From NCBI GenBank assembly GCA_020060485.1, contig JAGVAB010000158.1, forward strand, positions 17,268-81,267: a DNA stretch of 64,000 nucleotides, written 5' to 3'. The position numbers and the translations under genes are program-made. The notes beneath the pieces are model-generated. The model was given only the letters and a program-made list of their open reading frames with translations, made no database searches and was not told where the DNA came from. Within the stretch, counting starts at the first letter, position 1; each line of letters opens with the position of its first letter. The DNA comes from Anaerolineales bacterium. Its GTDB lineage: Bacteria; Chloroflexota; Anaerolineae; Anaerolineales; Anaerolineaceae. This document shows positions 1 through 7,965 of the stretch, piece after piece.

Positions 1-14
1 TCCGTAAAACAAGG

Positions 15-995
15 TCATCGTTGTCTGGACTTGAATGCGTTGTCCATCAGTACTGCGAGGATGATGACCAATCCTTTAACCAATATCTGCACGTGGTACT
101 GTGCGCCAAGCAGCGACATACCGTTGTTGAGCGCAGCCATGATCAAACAACCGCCCAGCGTTCCCCAAATTGAACCGACTCCGCCAGAAATTGCTGTTCC
201 ACCAAGAATAACGCCCGAGATACTGTCCAACGCAAGGTCAGAGCCTGCACTTGGCAATCCGGAATTCATAAGCGCAGCGAGTATCAGGCCGGATATGAAA
301 GCGTACAATGCACTCATTGTGTAAGCCGCTATTTTCACACGGCTGATGTCTATACCGGCTACCCTTGCCGCTTCCGGGTTGCCGCCAATACTGCGCACAT
401 AGAATCCAAACTTGGTTTGGGTGAAGAGAAACCAGGATACTAGAAAAACAAACAGCGATATGATGACAGGTGAAGGAATAATCCCGAATAACCGGCCATT
501 ACCCAATATGTCCGCAAAATATGGTATTACAATCGGCACTGGTTTGCCTGTTGTAAGCGTAAGTGCAATACCCCTATAGATGTTAAGCGTAGCCAGGGTC
601 ACAAGGAAGGGTTCAATCTTTCCTTTTACAGAGACGAACCCGTTGAAGAAACCAAGGAGCATGGCTGCGAGCATCACGATAAGCAGTGCCGGAATTGCAG
701 GCATTAGCCCGCCCCTTACAAGTAGTGCGAAACCGACACCTACAACAGCAGCAGTTGAGCCCACGGAAAGGTCCAGCCCTCCCAGTGTGATGATAAACGT
801 CATGCCCAATCCGGCTATGAGTACATAGCTCATATTCTTCATTATCGAGAGCAGGTTTGAAGGATTGATGAAAACCGGCTTTAAAAAGGAAAATATGGCC
901 ATGAGCACCACTAAGATCAAGATCGTACGGTATCTTATGAGGATTTTTCCGATTGTCAATCTGGATGTCTGGGCAGTATTAGCTTGTGTTTGCAT
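15..995 (-). CDS. Ribose-type sugar ABC transporter permease
   Basis: Membrane subunit of a CUT2 (RbsC/AraH-type, BPD_transp_2) sugar importer. The 326-aa protein is strongly hydrophobic with about eight to ten membrane segments and carries the family-typical GLDLSVGS stretch near residues 73-80 and a GGTAISGGVGS-type loop in the C-terminal third. Length is normal for RbsC. It is the last gene of the minus-strand operon inside the window, 35 nt downstream of its ATPase. The upstream GGAGG (in CGGAGGTTAT) lies rather far from the ATG. The periplasmic binding protein is not in the window and is probably just beyond the left edge. The sugar cannot be deduced from this protein; the neighbours suggest an amino sugar or pentose-like compound (inference). 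Confidence 0.93.
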   Translation of the reverse strand: MQTQANTAQTSRLTIGKILIRYRTILILVVLMAIFSFLKPVFINPSNLLSIMKNMSYVLIAGLGMTFIITLGGLDLSVGSTAAVVGVGFALLVRGGLMPAIPALLIVMLAAMLLGFFNGFVSVKGKIEPFLVTLATLNIYRGIALTLTTGKPVPIVIPYFADILGNGRLFGIIPSPVIISLFVFLVSWFLFTQTKFGFYVRSIGGNPEAARVAGIDISRVKIAAYTMSALYAFISGLILAALMNSGLPSAGSDLALDSISGVILGGTAISGGVGSIWGTLGGCLIMAALNNGMSLLGAQYHVQILVKGLVIILAVLMDNAFKSRQR

Positions 996-1030
996 CGATA
1001 TATATAACCTCCGAATGGTTTGGTGGACGC

Positions 1031-2536
1031 CTATTGGATCTTCTGAGTGGCCAGGCTCATGACACGCTCTTGAGTCGTCTCTTCTTTTGATATGATCCCT
1101 TTCATCCGCCCTTCTTGCATTACCATGATTCTGTCTGCCACACTGATGAGCTCGGGCAGCTCGGAGGAGACTATCACAATTGCTGTACCTCGCGCGGCAA
1201 GTTCTCCCATGATTGTATAAATCTCTGTTTTTGCTCCTATGTCAATGCCGCGGGTAGGTTCATCAAAGAAGATTATGTCTGGAGAGCAATCCAGCCATTT
1301 GGCAAGCGCAACCTTTTGTTGGTTTCCACCCGAGAGCGAACCGACTATTTGCTCGATCCTGCTGACTCTTATATTCAGAGTTTTCCGGTGACGGTTGGCA
1401 AAAGCTTTGAGCTTTGACCAATTCAGGTACCCGGCGAATGATGGCTGTTGCGCGTTGAGCATATTTATGTTCTCGTGTACCGGAAGGCATAGTACCAAAC
1501 CAGACTTCTTTCTGTCCTCGGTAACAAAAGCAATTTTGTTCTTGATTGCCTGCCGCGGGTTCTTTGGGTGAAACTCATTGCCATTAAGGAATATCTTTCC
1601 ATCTGTTATTGGTCGCATTCCAAAAAGCGTTTCGAGTGTTTCGGTTCTCCTTGAGCCAATCAGACCACCGATGCCAAAGATTTCGCCTTTGTGCACTTCA
1701 AAGGAAATCCCCTTCAATGATTCTCCGCTGGCCAAGTTCTCCACTCTTAGAACGACGTCACCAATTGGAACCTCCCGCTTGGGGTATACATTTGTTAGTT
1801 CGCGGCCGACCATCATAGTGATCAGGTCGTTTTCGGTGACGTCTGAGTTGTTAACCGTGCCCACCAGCTCCCCATCCCGTAGAACCGTAATTCGATCTGC
1901 TATACCACCAATTTCATGTAGTCTATGGGATATATAGATGATCGCGACACCGTTAGCTCTCAAACCACGGATAATATCCATCAGCTTGTCAGCATCATTT
2001 TGCGATATGGATGACGTTGGTTCATCCATTAGAACGATTTTTGCATTGGAAGTGAAAGCTTTAGCGATCTCCACTACTTGCTGCTGTGCAATGGACAGGT
2101 CCTTAACAAGCCAGTTAGGGTCTATCTCACTCTGATCTAACTCTTTCAGTGCCCGGACAGCGATGGCTTGGTATTCTTGCCTTCTTTGCAAGAAGCCTTT
2201 GAAGAGGTTTTGTTTATCCAGAACAATATTCTCGGCCACAGTCATATGGGGGCACAGGGTCAATTCCTGATAAATTGTATTTATGGATGCATCTATTGCA
2301 TCCTTGGGACTTCTAAAAGTTACTGACCGACCATCAATTAGCATTTCGCCGCCATCGTCTGGCTGGTGATACCCGCTTAAAATCTTAATCAATGTGGATT
2401 TTCCAGCACCGTTTTCACCCAGCAAAGCATGGACTTCACCTCTCCTCACACTCATATTGACGTTCTTGAGGGCAACGACGCCAGGGAATGTTTTGCTGAT
2501 GTTCCTTAGTTCCAGTATGTTCTCACTCAAGCTCAT
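1031..2536 (-). CDS. Ribose-type sugar ABC transporter ATPase (two nucleotide-binding domains)
   Basis: Energises the neighbouring permease. The 501-aa protein has the tandem-ATPase layout of RbsA/MglA/XylG. The first Walker A is GENGAGKST at residues 40-48, followed by Walker B VLMDEPTSS. The second half has a degenerate P-loop (GGLIGSRRTE) but an intact LSGGNQQKV signature and FFDEPTRGID. That asymmetry is usual for the family, where one half is catalytically weak. ATG 2536 is preferred over the GTG two codons upstream because a strong GTAGGAGGTG Shine-Dalgarno sits about six bases before it. It lies between the PIG-L gene and the permease on the same strand, so it is probably co-transcribed with the amino-sugar enzymes. 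Confidence 0.94.
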   Translation of the reverse strand: MSLSENILELRNISKTFPGVVALKNVNMSVRRGEVHALLGENGAGKSTLIKILSGYHQPDDGGEMLIDGRSVTFRSPKDAIDASINTIYQELTLCPHMTVAENIVLDKQNLFKGFLQRRQEYQAIAVRALKELDQSEIDPNWLVKDLSIAQQQVVEIAKAFTSNAKIVLMDEPTSSISQNDADKLMDIIRGLRANGVAIIYISHRLHEIGGIADRITVLRDGELVGTVNNSDVTENDLITMMVGRELTNVYPKREVPIGDVVLRVENLASGESLKGISFEVHKGEIFGIGGLIGSRRTETLETLFGMRPITDGKIFLNGNEFHPKNPRQAIKNKIAFVTEDRKKSGLVLCLPVHENINMLNAQQPSFAGYLNWSKLKAFANRHRKTLNIRVSRIEQIVGSLSGGNQQKVALAKWLDCSPDIIFFDEPTRGIDIGAKTEIYTIMGELAARGTAIVIVSSELPELISVADRIMVMQEGRMKGIISKEETTQERVMSLATQKIQ

Positions 2537-2614
2537 CCACACCTCCTACGAATTGGTTCCCAAAACAAATACATAGATCGTTTCCATGAATCGCGGTGCC
2601 TCCGCGCCTGGCGA

Positions 2615-3361
2615 CTATTGTTTGTCATTCTGCACCGGTGGCAAAAGACGGTAGGCCTTATGATTCGGCCAGGTCTGCACAACCCGGAAGGCTTCGGCGT
2701 ATTTACAACCGCATTGAAACCCCCGCATCTTGTTGGTGACCGTTACATACTCGAACCAATCCTTGATCCCGAACTGTTTTTCCAGAAAATCACCATGCTG
2801 GCTCTCATGCTTGCGAAATGCCTCCAACTTTTGTTCGAACTCCCCTGTGATGTCTACATAATAATCCGGGGGAGCCACGCGGGTCATTCCGGTTGTCTCC
2901 GCACGGAAAATTGTGGGGATACGATCAATGGGCGGATATTTAGTATCAGCGATATTGGCAACACTGGCCCAGATCGCAGCCCGGCATACCAGTTCGCCAA
3001 CATTCGAATGATCGTGGACATAATCGTCCCGGTCGAGTGTAATGATCACATCTGGATTGGTTTGCCGGATCAGGTCCACGTATCTCTTCCAGGTGGAATC
3101 GTCCATCCAGATACCCGCATCCTTGTAGTCCCAATGGATCAACTCAGCCCCGATCACATCTGCTGCTCTCTGCGCCTCCACTGCCCGAATTGCTTCTATC
3201 TCTGGACCAGTGTGGATCTTGGAGCCCACGTTGCCGGTACAGGCAATTGCCATGTACACCTTATGCCCCTCTTTGACGTAACGGATTAGCGTGCCAGCGC
3301 AAAATACTTCGATATCGTCTGGGTGTGCAGTAGCCGCTAAGACTGTGAGCTTTTTTGACAT
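2615..3361 (-). CDS. PIG-L family deacetylase, copy 1
   Basis: LmbE/PIG-L fold zinc deacetylase, 248 aa, the family that removes acetyl groups from GlcNAc-containing small molecules (MshB, BshB, GlcNAc-PI deacetylase). The AHPDD metal/catalytic motif is at residues 12-16 and the HDH segment supplying another zinc ligand at 116-118. It is a close paralogue of the next gene upstream, same length and colinear throughout. The clearest difference is residue 109, Leu here but His in the other copy, just before the DRDDYVHDH stretch. C-terminal residues from about 212 (RGFQCGCKYAEAFRVVQTWP) are almost identical in both. Neighbours (sugar importer, epimerases, aminotransferase) point to deacetylation of an imported N-acetyl amino sugar or glycoside; the substrate is unknown. 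Confidence 0.88.
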   Translation of the reverse strand: MSKKLTVLAATAHPDDIEVFCAGTLIRYVKEGHKVYMAIACTGNVGSKIHTGPEIEAIRAVEAQRAADVIGAELIHWDYKDAGIWMDDSTWKRYVDLIRQTNPDVIITLDRDDYVHDHSNVGELVCRAAIWASVANIADTKYPPIDRIPTIFRAETTGMTRVAPPDYYVDITGEFEQKLEAFRKHESQHGDFLEKQFGIKDWFEYVTVTNKMRGFQCGCKYAEAFRVVQTWPNHKAYRLLPPVQNDKQ

Positions 3362-3386
3362 ATACGTCAGACTCCCTTACCAAATC

Positions 3387-4136
3387 CTAGTCACGAGATC
3401 CTAATTGGACAGGTGGCAGCAAGCGATATGGCTTGTGGTTGGGCCAGGTCTGCACTACCCGGAACGCTTCGGCGTATTTGCAGCCACACTGGAAGCCGCG
3501 TAATTTATTGGCTGTCTCCAGAGCATCGAACCAATCCGTAACACCGAACTGCTTTTCCAGGAAATCACCATGCTGGCTCTTGTGTTGTTGGAAGGCTAAC
3601 ATCTTCTGATCGAATTCCTCGGTAATATCCACATAATGGTCAGGTGAAGCCACGCGTGTCATACCAATTGTCTCAAAATAAAACACGGTTGGAATGTGAT
3701 CGATCGGCGGCAATGTGCTTTCAGGAATATTGGAAACACTGGCCCAGATGGCTGCCCGATACGCCAGTTCGCCGACATTGGAATGGTCGTGGACATAATC
3801 ATCGCGATCATGTGTAAGGATCACATCCGGGTTGGTACGCCGAATGAGGTCAACAAATGTGATCCAATGCTGATGGTCGAGCCAGACATCCGCATCCTTG
3901 TAGCCAAGCATGATCAGCTCAGCGCCAATCACATCAGCGCCTTTCTGCGCCTCAACAGCACGAATCGCCTCAGTCTCTGGTCCAGTTTGAGTTTTGGAGC
4001 CCACGTTGCCCGTACAGGCAATCGCCATATATACTTTATGGCCTTCTTTGACATAACGAATGAGGGTGCCAGCACATTGCAACTCAATATCATCAGGATG
4101 TGCGGATACACATAATACAGTCAACTTTTTAGACAT
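3387..4136 (-). CDS. PIG-L family deacetylase, copy 2
   Basis: Second LmbE/PIG-L deacetylase of the tandem pair, 249 aa, 25 nt upstream of copy 1. AHPDD at residues 12-16, THDRDD at 108-113 and HDH at 116-118 are all intact, so this copy has the more canonical active site (His109 kept). A clear AGGAGGT Shine-Dalgarno seven bases before the ATG supports the start. The two genes evidently arose by duplication, and both keep the core motifs, suggesting two deacetylation steps, two related substrates or a heteromer (inference). The 183 bases upstream hold no gene. Confidence 0.89.
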   Translation of the reverse strand: MSKKLTVLCVSAHPDDIELQCAGTLIRYVKEGHKVYMAIACTGNVGSKTQTGPETEAIRAVEAQKGADVIGAELIMLGYKDADVWLDHQHWITFVDLIRRTNPDVILTHDRDDYVHDHSNVGELAYRAAIWASVSNIPESTLPPIDHIPTVFYFETIGMTRVASPDHYVDITEEFDQKMLAFQQHKSQHGDFLEKQFGVTDWFDALETANKLRGFQCGCKYAEAFRVVQTWPNHKPYRLLPPVQLGSRD

Positions 4137-4319
4137 ATTAACTACCTCCTGAAAAAATCTGGTTTAATCGGCTCATAACCAATGGGGAAAAAAGTTTTTA
4201 AAATCTTTGTTTGCAGTATCTCCTCTCAAGAACAATTGTTGTAAACTACCAAGTAATATTCCTCTCGGAAAAATTACCAGATAGATTTCTATCATAGTGA
4301 AAAAACACATCCTTCCATA
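4137..4319. other. Gene-free gap with inverted repeats
   Basis: Spacer between the UlaE-like and PIG-L genes. It holds an imperfect hairpin at 4253-4277 (GTAATATTCC, loop TCTC, GGAAAAATTAC), a perfect GATAGA-TT-TCTATC inverted repeat at 4280-4293, and the palindrome AACAATTGTT near 4231-4240. None is followed by a U-run in the direction of transcription, so no intrinsic terminator is claimed. They may be mRNA-stability hairpins or protein sites between the two halves of the operon. Confidence 0.4.
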
Positions 4320-5189
4320 TTAATTTTCAGGTTGTAAATCACTCCAGGCATCGGAGATCCAACCTGCCAGGGTTGCACGAGCCTGGCAGGCTGAATTTAT
4401 TGGATCGCCCATGGGATCAAAATGTGCCCACATCTCCATCACCAGAGGACCAGTAAAACCCATATGAGCTAACAAACGAAAAGTCTCTTGAAACCGGACT
4501 ATCCCTTTCCCAAGCGGGACTCCGCGCAGCTCACCCTTGCGGATATCCTTGACATGTACACCCACCAGGTGACCATTAGTCAAGGGAAGTTGTTCAAGCG
4601 GGTCGTAACCTGCTGCGGTCATATTGCCTATGTCAGGGTACACCTGAAACCATGGGGAATTGAGCGTTTTAACAAAACGCATTGCTTTATCAACCGAATC
4701 AACCCGCTCGCAATCGACGTTCTCCAAAGCCAACAGCATTCCGGCGGTACTCGCCCACTTGACTCCAGTTCGTAGTCCTTCCAGGAATTTCGCCTGTGTA
4801 TCAGCATTACTTGGCTCATAAAAAACATCATATCCCATGATCTGGATGACCCGCACTCCCAAATCAGCAGCCAATTCGATTGACCTATGAAGGATATCCA
4901 ATCCCTGATTGCGTAGATCGGGTGAAGCGCTGCCGAGCGGGAATTTCCGGTGAGCACTAATGCCCATTCCCCAAATTGGCATTCCGGTATTGAAGACCGC
5001 CTGCCGAAGGGCCGCCCTATCGGAGTGCGACCAATTCAGACGATCCAGACGTTTTGAACTTTCGTCAATTGACATTTCCACAAAATCATATCCGGCCAGT
5101 TTGGCAGAAGTCAGAATCTGTTCCCAAGAATACTCATCCGGGAAAGCCTTCTCGTATATACCTACAGGAATTTTATGTAAAGAGAACAT
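4320..5189 (-). CDS. UlaE/SgaU-type L-xylulose-5-phosphate 3-epimerase family protein
   Basis: Xylose-isomerase-like TIM barrel of 289 aa. It matches the remembered pattern of E. coli UlaE (L-ribulose/L-xylulose-5-phosphate 3-epimerase of ascorbate degradation) along its whole length. Shared blocks are IPVGIYEKAFP near the N-terminus, YDFVEMSIDES, SAHRKFPLGS, the RVIQIMGYDVFYEP stretch, FQVYPDIGNM, VGVHVKDIRKG and the C-terminal EMW. Glu and Asp/His residues in these blocks are the usual metal ligands. The next gene upstream is a UlaF/AraD-like protein, giving the classic 3-epimerase/4-epimerase pair that sends an L-pentulose phosphate to D-xylulose 5-phosphate. No UlaD decarboxylase or PTS is present, so the upstream pathway is not ascorbate utilisation as in E. 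coli. Confidence 0.87.
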   Translation of the reverse strand: MFSLHKIPVGIYEKAFPDEYSWEQILTSAKLAGYDFVEMSIDESSKRLDRLNWSHSDRAALRQAVFNTGMPIWGMGISAHRKFPLGSASPDLRNQGLDILHRSIELAADLGVRVIQIMGYDVFYEPSNADTQAKFLEGLRTGVKWASTAGMLLALENVDCERVDSVDKAMRFVKTLNSPWFQVYPDIGNMTAAGYDPLEQLPLTNGHLVGVHVKDIRKGELRGVPLGKGIVRFQETFRLLAHMGFTGPLVMEMWAHFDPMGDPINSACQARATLAGWISDAWSDLQPEN

Positions 5190-5392
5190 CTTCCAGCCGC
5201 CTTATGGAAAAACCTGCTGTTTCGTCCACAGCAAAATTGTAAAATTATTCCCCACCTGTTGAAACAAACAGCCACCCTTTGGATTCATGATGGCAGGATG
5301 AAAGTCAATGCCGGGTAGTTAAACATTTTCAATAATTGGTTCAGCAAAGTTTCAACCTTTTCAAGAATGGTGACAGGGGTTATCAGAAAGAC

Positions 5393-6043
5393 TTATTCTT
5401 CTTTTTGCCCGTAGATTGTATGGTATATGTTCTGAAATTCTGCTATCTGTTCATGGGTTAATTCGATCGGATCACCATGCAGGGAAGCAAAATGGGCAAT
5501 TTTCGCCAGGTCTTCCACTTCTACTGCATCGATGGTAGCCTGCCAGACAGTAGATGCAATGGTGTAGACTCCATGGTTCTGCATGATGATCGCCGAGCAT
5601 TTACCGATCTTGCGAATGATCTCCGAACCGATATCTTCACCTCCTACAGCAGCATAACCGCCGATTGGTATTTCTCCGCCAAGAAGTGCCGCCGACGTCA
5701 TGACTGCCGGAATCGGACGGCCTAGTACGGCAAATATGCATGCATAGGGTGAATGGGTGTGGACGATACCAAAGATATCCGATCGCTTCTGGTACAGATA
5801 CAAGTGAGTTTCGGTATCGCTGGAGGGTCGCAAAGTACCCTCCAGTATTTTTCCATTGCAGTCCATTACCAACAGATCGGAAGGTGTCAAACGGTCGTAG
5901 CGAAAACCGGTGGGTTTGATCACGATATAGCCAGTATCGGGGTCACGGCCGCTGACTGTCCCACTGTGCATCGTCACCAGACGATTTTTGGGCAGTTCCA
6001 ATAGAGATTCATAGACTTCCTGGCGCAATTTTTCAAGCATCAT
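5393..6043 (-). CDS. Class II aldolase/adducin family protein, UlaF/AraD-like
   Basis: 216-aa class II aldolase fold, same size as L-ribulose-5-phosphate 4-epimerases and fuculose-phosphate aldolases. The zinc ligands are visible: His95 and His97 in VHTHS and His157 in QNHG, plus Asp76 in RPSSDT. The usual phosphate-loop GNVS is GTVSGR here (residues 28-33), a small departure. AAAGGA before the first ATG supports the start. About 200 bases separate it from the 3-epimerase gene downstream. Epimerase versus aldolase activity cannot be settled; the UlaE partner favours a 4-epimerase, and the SDR resembling rhamnose-type dehydrogenases leaves aldolase open. Confidence 0.83.
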   Translation of the reverse strand: MMLEKLRQEVYESLLELPKNRLVTMHSGTVSGRDPDTGYIVIKPTGFRYDRLTPSDLLVMDCNGKILEGTLRPSSDTETHLYLYQKRSDIFGIVHTHSPYACIFAVLGRPIPAVMTSAALLGGEIPIGGYAAVGGEDIGSEIIRKIGKCSAIIMQNHGVYTIASTVWQATIDAVEVEDLAKIAHFASLHGDPIELTHEQIAEFQNIYHTIYGQKEE

Positions 6044-6101
6044 ACTTTTTGTCCTTTCGTTAATTCTCTAGCCTTCCCGGAGGAAGACCAAGTGTTTGAG
6101 T

Positions 6102-6935
6102 TTATCGCACGTATCCGCCTAAACCGCCGCCATCAATGACAAGGGCATTGCCAGTCATTTTGGCTGAACGGTCGCTGGCGAGAAAGACGGCCAGTTCTGC
6201 TATTTCACTGGGGTCGATAATTACACCCAATGCATTATTTTTCTTATACTCTTCTTCCAATAATTCAGGATCAAAACCATGGATGTGCGCCCGGGCAGTC
6301 CGCAGCTCCGCTGTCCACATATTACTGCCCCCGAAGACCGCTCCAGGTAGAATACTGTTGGCGCGAATGTGATATTGCCCGAACTCATTGGCAATGGTGC
6401 GGGCCATCTGCAACTGTGCTGCCTTCGAAGAATTGTAGGCAAGAAAGTGCTTGCTAGGTTTGAGAGAATTATCGCTGTTGATAAAAACCAATGTCCCGCC
6501 ATCAGGCTGGTTTTTGAATACCTTAATTGCTTCACGGGAGATCAGAAAACTTCCAGTGCAGTTGACGTTCATCACCCAGTTCCACTGCTCCAGGGTGCAC
6601 TCGTCGGAAGGGACGCTAACCGATACGCCAGCATTATTCACTGCGATGTTCAACCTGCCAAAGTGTTCAGCGATGGTTTTTATGGCCGATACAACATCTG
6701 CTTCGTTTGTAATGTCGCAAGGCACTGGCAAGACCTGTGCAGATGCATCCACTTGCAGAAGTTCAGCACGGGTTTGATTTAACTTCTCGATATTCATATC
6801 CACCATGGCCACCAACGCTTTCTCTTTCAGGAATCGGCGGGTAATCGCCATGCCAATTCCAGAAGCAGCGCCAGTGATCAAGGCTACCTTTCCCGCTAAC
6901 TCCCCATCTTTTCTATCATTAGAATCAATGCCCAT
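6102..6935 (-). CDS. SDR-family NAD(P)-dependent oxidoreductase
   Basis: Classical short-chain dehydrogenase of 277 aa. TGAASGIG cofactor loop at residues 21-28, NNAG at 100-103, active-site Tyr167 and Lys171 in YNSSK, and a C-terminal VIDGGGLGGYVR typical of sugar/polyol dehydrogenases. The fold and neighbourhood recall the dehydrogenase half of bacterial RhaD fusions, but no aldolase is fused here. It starts two bases after the GntR gene ends, so the two are co-transcribed. Likely interconverts a hydroxyl and a keto group on the imported sugar or its lactaldehyde-like product (inference). Confidence 0.88.
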   Translation of the reverse strand: MGIDSNDRKDGELAGKVALITGAASGIGMAITRRFLKEKALVAMVDMNIEKLNQTRAELLQVDASAQVLPVPCDITNEADVVSAIKTIAEHFGRLNIAVNNAGVSVSVPSDECTLEQWNWVMNVNCTGSFLISREAIKVFKNQPDGGTLVFINSDNSLKPSKHFLAYNSSKAAQLQMARTIANEFGQYHIRANSILPGAVFGGSNMWTAELRTARAHIHGFDPELLEEEYKKNNALGVIIDPSEIAELAVFLASDRSAKMTGNALVIDGGGLGGYVR

Positions 6936-6937
6936 TA

Positions 6938-7741
6938 TTAAACTCCCTGATTCGATCGATAAATATAAAATCTGAAGTCATCCGACACGTAATATTCGTC
7001 AGACAACGCCACCGGTTCTTCGTTAAAATCAAAATCCACCTGTTCAATGTGCAGAATATTGCTGCCAACGCAAATTTGAAGCTTATCGGCGATGTACTGT
7101 TCAGCAGAAAGAGGGCTAATCCAGGCAATGCCATGGTGTATTTCCAGCGAAAGTTTCTGTCGCAGGAAACCGTAGACCGATTGTTGCTCTTGGATATGAT
7201 TTTCTAATTCTTCCAGAGGAATATCACCACTGGGTGAATGAAATAGGCTGAGAGGCATGACGTCCACGGTAAAGACCGCTCGATGATCATTAGCCAACCT
7301 AACACGCTCGATTACCAGGGTTGGAGTCCCCAATTCGATTGAAAGTTGAGCTGACACCCGTTCGCTCGCCGGCCGAGTGGTTATCAATAATTCTGAACAG
7401 CCTGGTTCTGCCCCGGAAGAGCGGATCATTTGTGTGACACCGGAGTTAAGACTCAAGTTGTTGTAGGTAGGCGGGTTCTTTGTTACAAAAGTACCCACCC
7501 CCCACCGGCGCTGGATGAACCCCCCTTGCTCCAAAATGGCCAAAGCTGAACGAACTGTGGAGCGGCTTATGTTGAGATAAGCAGCCAGGTCAGGCTCATT
7601 GGGTAGTTGGGTTTCTGGAGGCAGGTCGCCGTCCATGATCTTTTTGCGCAGATAATCAATCACCCGTTGGACTAAAAGTGTACCTTCTTGAGCATCTTTG
7701 GTCCATTGATTATTCGGTTCAAGTATGGCCGAAAAGTCCAT
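6938..7741 (-). CDS. GntR-family transcriptional regulator with UTRA effector domain
   Basis: 267-aa HutC-subfamily regulator. The N-terminal winged helix spans about residues 25-95: DYLRKKI, LPNEPDLAAYLNISRSTVR recognition region, and a wing with RRWGVGTFV. The rest is a UTRA small-molecule domain with the usual RVRLAN and DVMPLSLF elements; UTRA proteins commonly sense sugar phosphates or amino sugars. It is the first gene of the minus-strand catabolic operon, back to back with the DegT gene. A GTCATAC half-site lies 17-23 bases upstream of its own start and a full palindrome lies before the DegT gene, so it probably represses both directions and itself (inference). Confidence 0.92.
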   Translation of the reverse strand: MDFSAILEPNNQWTKDAQEGTLLVQRVIDYLRKKIMDGDLPPETQLPNEPDLAAYLNISRSTVRSALAILEQGGFIQRRWGVGTFVTKNPPTYNNLSLNSGVTQMIRSSGAEPGCSELLITTRPASERVSAQLSIELGTPTLVIERVRLANDHRAVFTVDVMPLSLFHSPSGDIPLEELENHIQEQQSVYGFLRQKLSLEIHHGIAWISPLSAEQYIADKLQICVGSNILHIEQVDFDFNEEPVALSDEYYVSDDFRFYIYRSNQGV

Positions 7742-7757
7742 GATTTTCCCGTAAGAG

Positions 7758-7764
7758 GTATGAC
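7758..7764 (-). promoter_or_regulatory. Putative GntR half-operator in its own leader
   Basis: Minus-strand GTCATAC, the same seven-base core as the palindrome at 7913-7929. It lies just downstream of the predicted transcription start of the gntR-type gene, where repressor binding would block its own transcription. The outer arms are not conserved, so it would be a weak site. Confidence 0.4.
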
Positions 7765-7779
7765 ATCTAATTTGTAATT

Positions 7780-7808
7780 ATATTAACCAAAAACAATATT
7801 TTTGTCAA
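7780..7808 (-). promoter_or_regulatory. Sigma70-type promoter of the GntR-SDR operon
   Basis: On the minus strand, -35 TTGACA (7808-7803) is followed after 17 bases by -10 TAATAT (7785-7780). This places the start about 30 bases before the GntR ATG. A TATAAT also overlaps slightly downstream but with a longer spacer. Confidence 0.65.
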
Positions 7809-7860
7809 TAACCAACTAATTTCTAGCGATATTTCTGTATTTCGTAAAAATATACAGGCC

Positions 7861-7889
7861 TTGACATGACAATTTCTAATTGCTATACT
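7861..7889 (+). promoter_or_regulatory. Sigma70-type promoter of the DegT-VOC operon
   Basis: -35 TTGACA at 7861-7866, 17-base spacer, -10 TATACT at 7884-7889. The palindromic GntR-type operator begins 24 bases after the -10, a good position for roadblock repression. ATGACAA at 7866-7872 within the spacer is the reverse of TTGTCAT, a further possible half-site. Confidence 0.72.
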
Positions 7890-7912
7890 ATTGCTATCTA
7901 AAACCCTGATGT

Positions 7913-7929
7913 TAGTTGTCATACAACTA
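7913..7929. promoter_or_regulatory. Palindromic operator matching the GntR consensus
   Basis: Perfect inverted repeat TAGTTGT-CAT-ACAACTA. Its centre TTGTCATACAA fits the TNGTNNNACNA pattern known for GntR-superfamily sites. It lies downstream of the DegT promoter and before its ribosome-binding site, in the intergenic region shared with the GntR-family gene. Confidence 0.68.
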
Positions 7930-7965
7930 TGGATTGATAAATGTTGCATTAAAGGAGAAAATGTC

